A DNA stretch of 7,469 nucleotides from positions 1 through 7,469 of the forward strand of contig NZ_CALHIK010000026.1 in NCBI RefSeq assembly GCF_938030785.1. The letters run 5' to 3'. The position numbers and the translations under genes were made by a program. Every line of letters starts with the position of its first letter. The first letter of the stretch is position 1. Of this stretch, positions 5,051-7,469 are shown piece after piece. The stretch comes from an uncultured Campylobacter sp. GTDB taxonomy: Bacteria > Campylobacterota > Campylobacteria > Campylobacterales > Campylobacteraceae. The notes beneath the pieces are model-generated. The model had not been told where the DNA came from. It saw only the letters and a program-made list of their open reading frames with translations, and did no database searches.

Positions 5051-7153
5051 ATGATTAAAAACGAAAGCATAGAAAATCTGCTGGCTACCGTAGATATCGT
5101 AGACGTCGTAGAAAAATATATCCCGCTTAAGCGCAGCGGCGCAAATTTCGTGGGCGTCTGCCCCTTTCACGACGATTCGCACCCGAGCATGAGCGTGAGC
5201 TCCAAGCTTGGAATTTTTCACTGCTTTTCGTGCAAGGCAGGCGGCAACGCGATTAAATTTATCCAAGATTACGAAAAGATAAGCTTTCCCGAAGCGGTCG
5301 AAAAGCTTGCGGGGATGTATAATTTCGCGCTGCAATACACCGGCGCTAAAGTCCAGGAGCGCAGCGAAGAGAAGAAGGTGCTCGGGATTTTAAACGCCTA
5401 CTACCAAAGCTGCCTTTATCAAAACCCCGCCGCCGTGAAATACCTGCACGATCGCGGCCTAAGCGAACAAAGCATCCGCAAATTCGGCCTTGGCTACGCT
5501 GGAGCTAGCGCGCAGACGATCAGAGTTTTGCAAAACGAAGAAATTCCGACGCAAGACGCGCTAAATGCGGGCGCGGTGAAGCAAAACGAGCGCGGGCTTT
5601 ACGCTAGCTTCATCGAGCGCATCACCTTTCCGATCTACAACCACGCAAGCAAGCTCGTAGGCTTCGGCGGCCGCACGATAAGCGATAATCCCGCTAAATA
5701 CGTCAATTCGCCGCAGTGCGCGCTGTTTGATAAATCTAAAATTTTCTACGCATTCGATCTCGCGAAAAAAAGTGCGATCGCCAAAAAAACCCTCATCATC
5801 ACCGAGGGCTACATGGACGTCATCATGCTGCATCAAGCGGGCATCGACAACGCCGTAGCGGTGCTCGGCACGGCGCTGACGCCCGCTCATCTGCCGCTTA
5901 TAAAGCGTGCGGAGCTTAACGTCGTGCTTAGCTTCGACGGCGACGCTGCGGGCGTTAATGCGGCGATGAAATCGGCGCGGCTTTTGTGCCTGAACAAGAT
6001 CGATTCAAGCGTCGCTATAATCGGAGGAGGCGCCGATCCTGCGGATATGATAGTCGCGGGCAAGGTGCGCGAGCTAGAGCAAATTTATGCTAGCGGCATG
6101 GAGAGCGGGGAGTTTCTAATTCGACAGATCGCTAAAAAATATGACCTCGCCCGCCCCGTGCAAAAAGAGGCTGCGCTAAATGAGATCAAAGAATTTACCG
6201 CAGCGCTCGGTCCCGTGCTCGCCGAGTCCTATCAGAGCCTAGTGGCGCAAATTTTAAACATCTCGCCCGGCTCGTTTAATCTCTCTAGCGGCGGTAAAAA
6301 TTTCGGCACGGGCTTTGAGGGGCGAAATTTTAACGATGGCGGGAATTTTGGCTCTCGTGATTTCGGCTCTTACGGGGGGCATGGCGCAGACGGCAGGGGC
6401 GGCGCTAGCGGGAGCTTAAACGGCGGAAATTTTAATCGTTCGCAAAGCACGGCGCGTTACGAAAGCTCCGCGCCGCCTGCGGCTTCGGCGAGGCTCGGGC
6501 GGACGCTACTGCGCCGCAAGGAGATCGCCGAGCTTCAGATCATAAAATCGATGCTGCTCGATGGCGAGATGGCGGAGCTTGGGCTCGGCTGCTTGGAGCG
6601 GCGCGATTTTCGTATGCACGGCGATATTTTCGAGGCGTTTTTGGCTTTCGCTCGCAGCGGCGGGAATTTTAAAAATTTCATCGCAGGCGGCGCGGGAGAA
6701 AATTTTATCCGTAGCGAGAGCGTAAATTTAAAAAGCGGCGAGAGCTCTAGCGAGCAAAATTTTATCGGGCAGGGCTCCCCAGGCGCTGTAAATTTAAAAG
6801 GCCCCGCGCAGCAGGGCGCAAACGGCGGCGAGAAGCAAGAGGGCGCAAATAACGGCGAGAGACGGAGCTTAAGCATCGGCGCAAATCAAAGCGAAAAGAA
6901 AGCCGCCGCTCAAAATGTTCAAAACGCTCAAAATACTCAAAGCGTAGAAAACGAAGCCCTTGAAAATCTGCGCGCGCTCGCGCTGGATGATGAAATTTTG
7001 CCTATCGGCGGTGCGGCGCTTTTTAACGACGCGTGCAAAATTTTACGCCGCAACGCCCTGCAAGAGCTAATGCAAAAGCTCAAAAACTCCGACGCGCCCG
7101 ACAAGATCGAGCGAATCTTGGAGTATCAAAAAAAGATCAACCAACTCAAGTAA
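5051..7153 (+). CDS. dnaG: DNA primase with Gly-rich linker and an insertion in the helicase-binding region
   Basis: Makes the RNA primers for lagging-strand synthesis and binds the replicative helicase DnaB. Domains in order: CHC2-type zinc-binding domain at about 1-95 (C37PFH40 and C58FSC61); RNA polymerase core at about 110-370 with the TOPRIM motifs EGYMDV (Glu252) and SFDGDAAG (Asp296, Asp298); a Gly/Asn/Phe/Ser-rich linker at about 410-480; helical C-terminal domain at 485-700, interrupted at about 536-634 by low-complexity sequence (GAN, NGE and QN repeats). At 700 residues it is longer than E. coli primase (581) by roughly the size of the insertion. The ATG is chosen because MIKNESIENLLATVDIVDVV is the expected N-terminus and a stop lies at 5024 in frame. 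No Shine-Dalgarno is visible. The PP-loop gene follows nine bases after the stop. Confidence 0.98.
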   Translation: MIKNESIENLLATVDIVDVVEKYIPLKRSGANFVGVCPFHDDSHPSMSVSSKLGIFHCFSCKAGGNAIKFIQDYEKISFPEAVEKLAGMYNFALQYTGAKVQERSEEKKVLGILNAYYQSCLYQNPAAVKYLHDRGLSEQSIRKFGLGYAGASAQTIRVLQNEEIPTQDALNAGAVKQNERGLYASFIERITFPIYNHASKLVGFGGRTISDNPAKYVNSPQCALFDKSKIFYAFDLAKKSAIAKKTLIITEGYMDVIMLHQAGIDNAVAVLGTALTPAHLPLIKRAELNVVLSFDGDAAGVNAAMKSARLLCLNKIDSSVAIIGGGADPADMIVAGKVRELEQIYASGMESGEFLIRQIAKKYDLARPVQKEAALNEIKEFTAALGPVLAESYQSLVAQILNISPGSFNLSSGGKNFGTGFEGRNFNDGGNFGSRDFGSYGGHGADGRGGASGSLNGGNFNRSQSTARYESSAPPAASARLGRTLLRRKEIAELQIIKSMLLDGEMAELGLGCLERRDFRMHGDIFEAFLAFARSGGNFKNFIAGGAGENFIRSESVNLKSGESSSEQNFIGQGSPGAVNLKGPAQQGANGGEKQEGANNGERRSLSIGANQSEKKAAAQNVQNAQNTQSVENEALENLRALALDDEILPIGGAALFNDACKILRRNALQELMQKLKNSDAPDKIERILEYQKKINQLK
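6278..6490 (+). other. Gly/Phe/Asn-rich linker segment of DnaG
   Basis: Residues about 410-480 alternate glycine with NF or DF (GKNFGTG, GRNFND, GGNFGS, SRDFGS, GGNFNR), with no hydrophobic core and few charges. It joins the polymerase core to the helicase-binding domain and is probably disordered. The composition resembles the Gly-rich linkers of bacterial SSB proteins and prion-like segments, without homology implied. Confidence 0.7.
6656..6952 (+). other. Low-complexity insertion within the DnaG helicase-binding domain
   Basis: Residues about 536-634 separate two helical blocks that should pack together: 485-535, with FEAFLAFA at its end, and 635-700, with the terminal coiled helices. The insert is rich in Gly, Asn, Ser, Glu and Gln, holds several AAATTT hexamers (encoding NF, VNL, NFI), and ends in a QN-rich run (AAAQNVQNAQNTQ). 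The edges are estimates. Confidence 0.65.
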
Positions 7154-7157
7154 AGGA
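7152..7157 (+). promoter_or_regulatory. Ribosome-binding site of the PP-loop gene, overlapping the dnaG stop
   Basis: AAAGGA begins within the dnaG TAA stop and stands five bases before the ATG at 7163. It fixes that start and suggests the second gene is translated by ribosomes finishing dnaG. Confidence 0.7.
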
Positions 7158-7162
7158 ACGAA

Positions 7163-7469
7163 ATGAAGGCATTGGCGCTCTTTAGCGGCGGGCTTGACTC
7201 CATGCTCGCGGTCAAACTCATCGTCTCGCAAGGCATCGAGGTGCTCGCGCTGAATATGGATATCGGATTTAGCGGCAAGGACGATAAGAGCGAGATCATG
7301 CGCCGCAGAGCCGCAGCCGCGGGGGCGGATTTTAAAAGCGTCGATATCAGAAGCGAATATCTGCGGCAGGTGCTTTTCGAGCCGAAATACGGCTATGGTA
7401 AGCACTTCAACCCCTGCATCGACTGCCACGGATATATGTTTAAGACCGCGCTTGCGATGCTGCAAAGCG
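7163..7469 (+). CDS. PP-loop ATPase, MnmA/thiouridylase-like (3' end outside window)
   Basis: The visible 102 codons begin MKALALFSGGLDSMLAVKLI. SGGLDS at residues 8-13 is the ATP-pyrophosphatase P-loop that adenylates a substrate, as in MnmA, ThiI, QueC and argininosuccinate synthase. A Rossmann-type second strand follows (IEVLALNMDIGF). HFNPCIDCHGYMFK at about 82-95 strongly recalls the NPC-x-x-C segment of the tRNA 2-thiouridylase MnmA, where a cysteine takes part in sulfur transfer. I therefore expect a role in tRNA thiolation or another sulfur or nitrogen insertion. It may be an MnmA paralogue and not MnmA itself, because the N-terminus lacks the usual long MnmA insert. It lies nine bases after dnaG on the same strand. 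The C-terminal half, which would settle the subfamily, is missing. Confidence 0.8.
   Translation, partial: MKALALFSGGLDSMLAVKLIVSQGIEVLALNMDIGFSGKDDKSEIMRRRAAAAGADFKSVDIRSEYLRQVLFEPKYGYGKHFNPCIDCHGYMFKTALAMLQS

Noticed and set aside
6983..7015. LDDEILPI near the DnaG C-terminus as an SSB-tail mimic (DDDIPF type)
   Set aside because: SSB tips must be at the extreme C-terminus and end in Pro-Phe. This one is internal and followed by a helical domain.
1..7469. CRISPR array, insertion sequence, tRNA, defence or prophage genes
   Set aside because: No regularly spaced identical repeats with unique spacers, no transposase or terminal inverted repeats, no cloverleaf and no phage- or defence-type domains were seen on either strand.

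Overview
The window looks like chromosomal DNA from a Campylobacter-type epsilonproteobacterium. I infer this from the gene set and order (dnaG divergent from a TPR protein gene, rnhA, rnc and aroC), from the start of DnaG (MIKNESIENLLATVDIVDVV), and from codon use that mixes GCG/GGC-rich codons with AAA/TTT-rich ones. The base composition is too GC-rich for C. jejuni, so one of the GC-richer oral species (C. gracilis, C. rectus or C. showae type) is my best guess. No database was consulted.

Layout. Positions 1-5020 are transcribed leftward (minus strand). Following transcription, the order is a LapB-like membrane-anchored TPR protein (3965-4990), rnhA (3565-3987, GTG start, overlapping the TPR gene by 23 bases), a 517-base gap with no convincing gene (3048-3564), rnc (2163-3047), aroC (1051-2166, four-base ATGA overlap with rnc), a 132-base spacer, and a GNAT acetyltransferase gene that runs off the left edge (1-918). 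Positions 5051-7469 are transcribed rightward: dnaG (5051-7153), then a PP-loop ATPase gene starting nine bases after the dnaG stop and cut by the right edge. The two transcription units diverge from a short region (4991-5050) that holds two opposed TATAAT boxes.

How the genes work together. This is mostly core housekeeping. DnaG makes replication primers and RNase HI degrades RNA in RNA-DNA hybrids. RNase III processes structured RNA, chorismate synthase closes the shikimate pathway, and the TPR protein probably acts at the inner membrane. I see no defence system, CRISPR array, insertion sequence, prophage, tRNA or rRNA.

What stands out. Three unrelated enzymes carry low-complexity sequence that their families do not need. 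The GNAT protein has two such insertions (about 118 and 75 residues) between conserved parts. DnaG has a Gly/Phe-rich linker and a second insertion inside its helicase-binding region. RNase III has a 70-odd-residue Gly/Arg/Asn-rich tail. The GNAT insertions contain a 73-base direct repeat and a 27-base tandem repeat. Across the whole window the palindrome AAATTT occurs about fifty times by hand count, against about two expected by chance, in coding sequence of all frames and in spacers. AAATTT is one form of RAATTY, the motif methylated by CtsM that marks DNA for uptake in C. jejuni, so an uptake or methylation role is worth testing.
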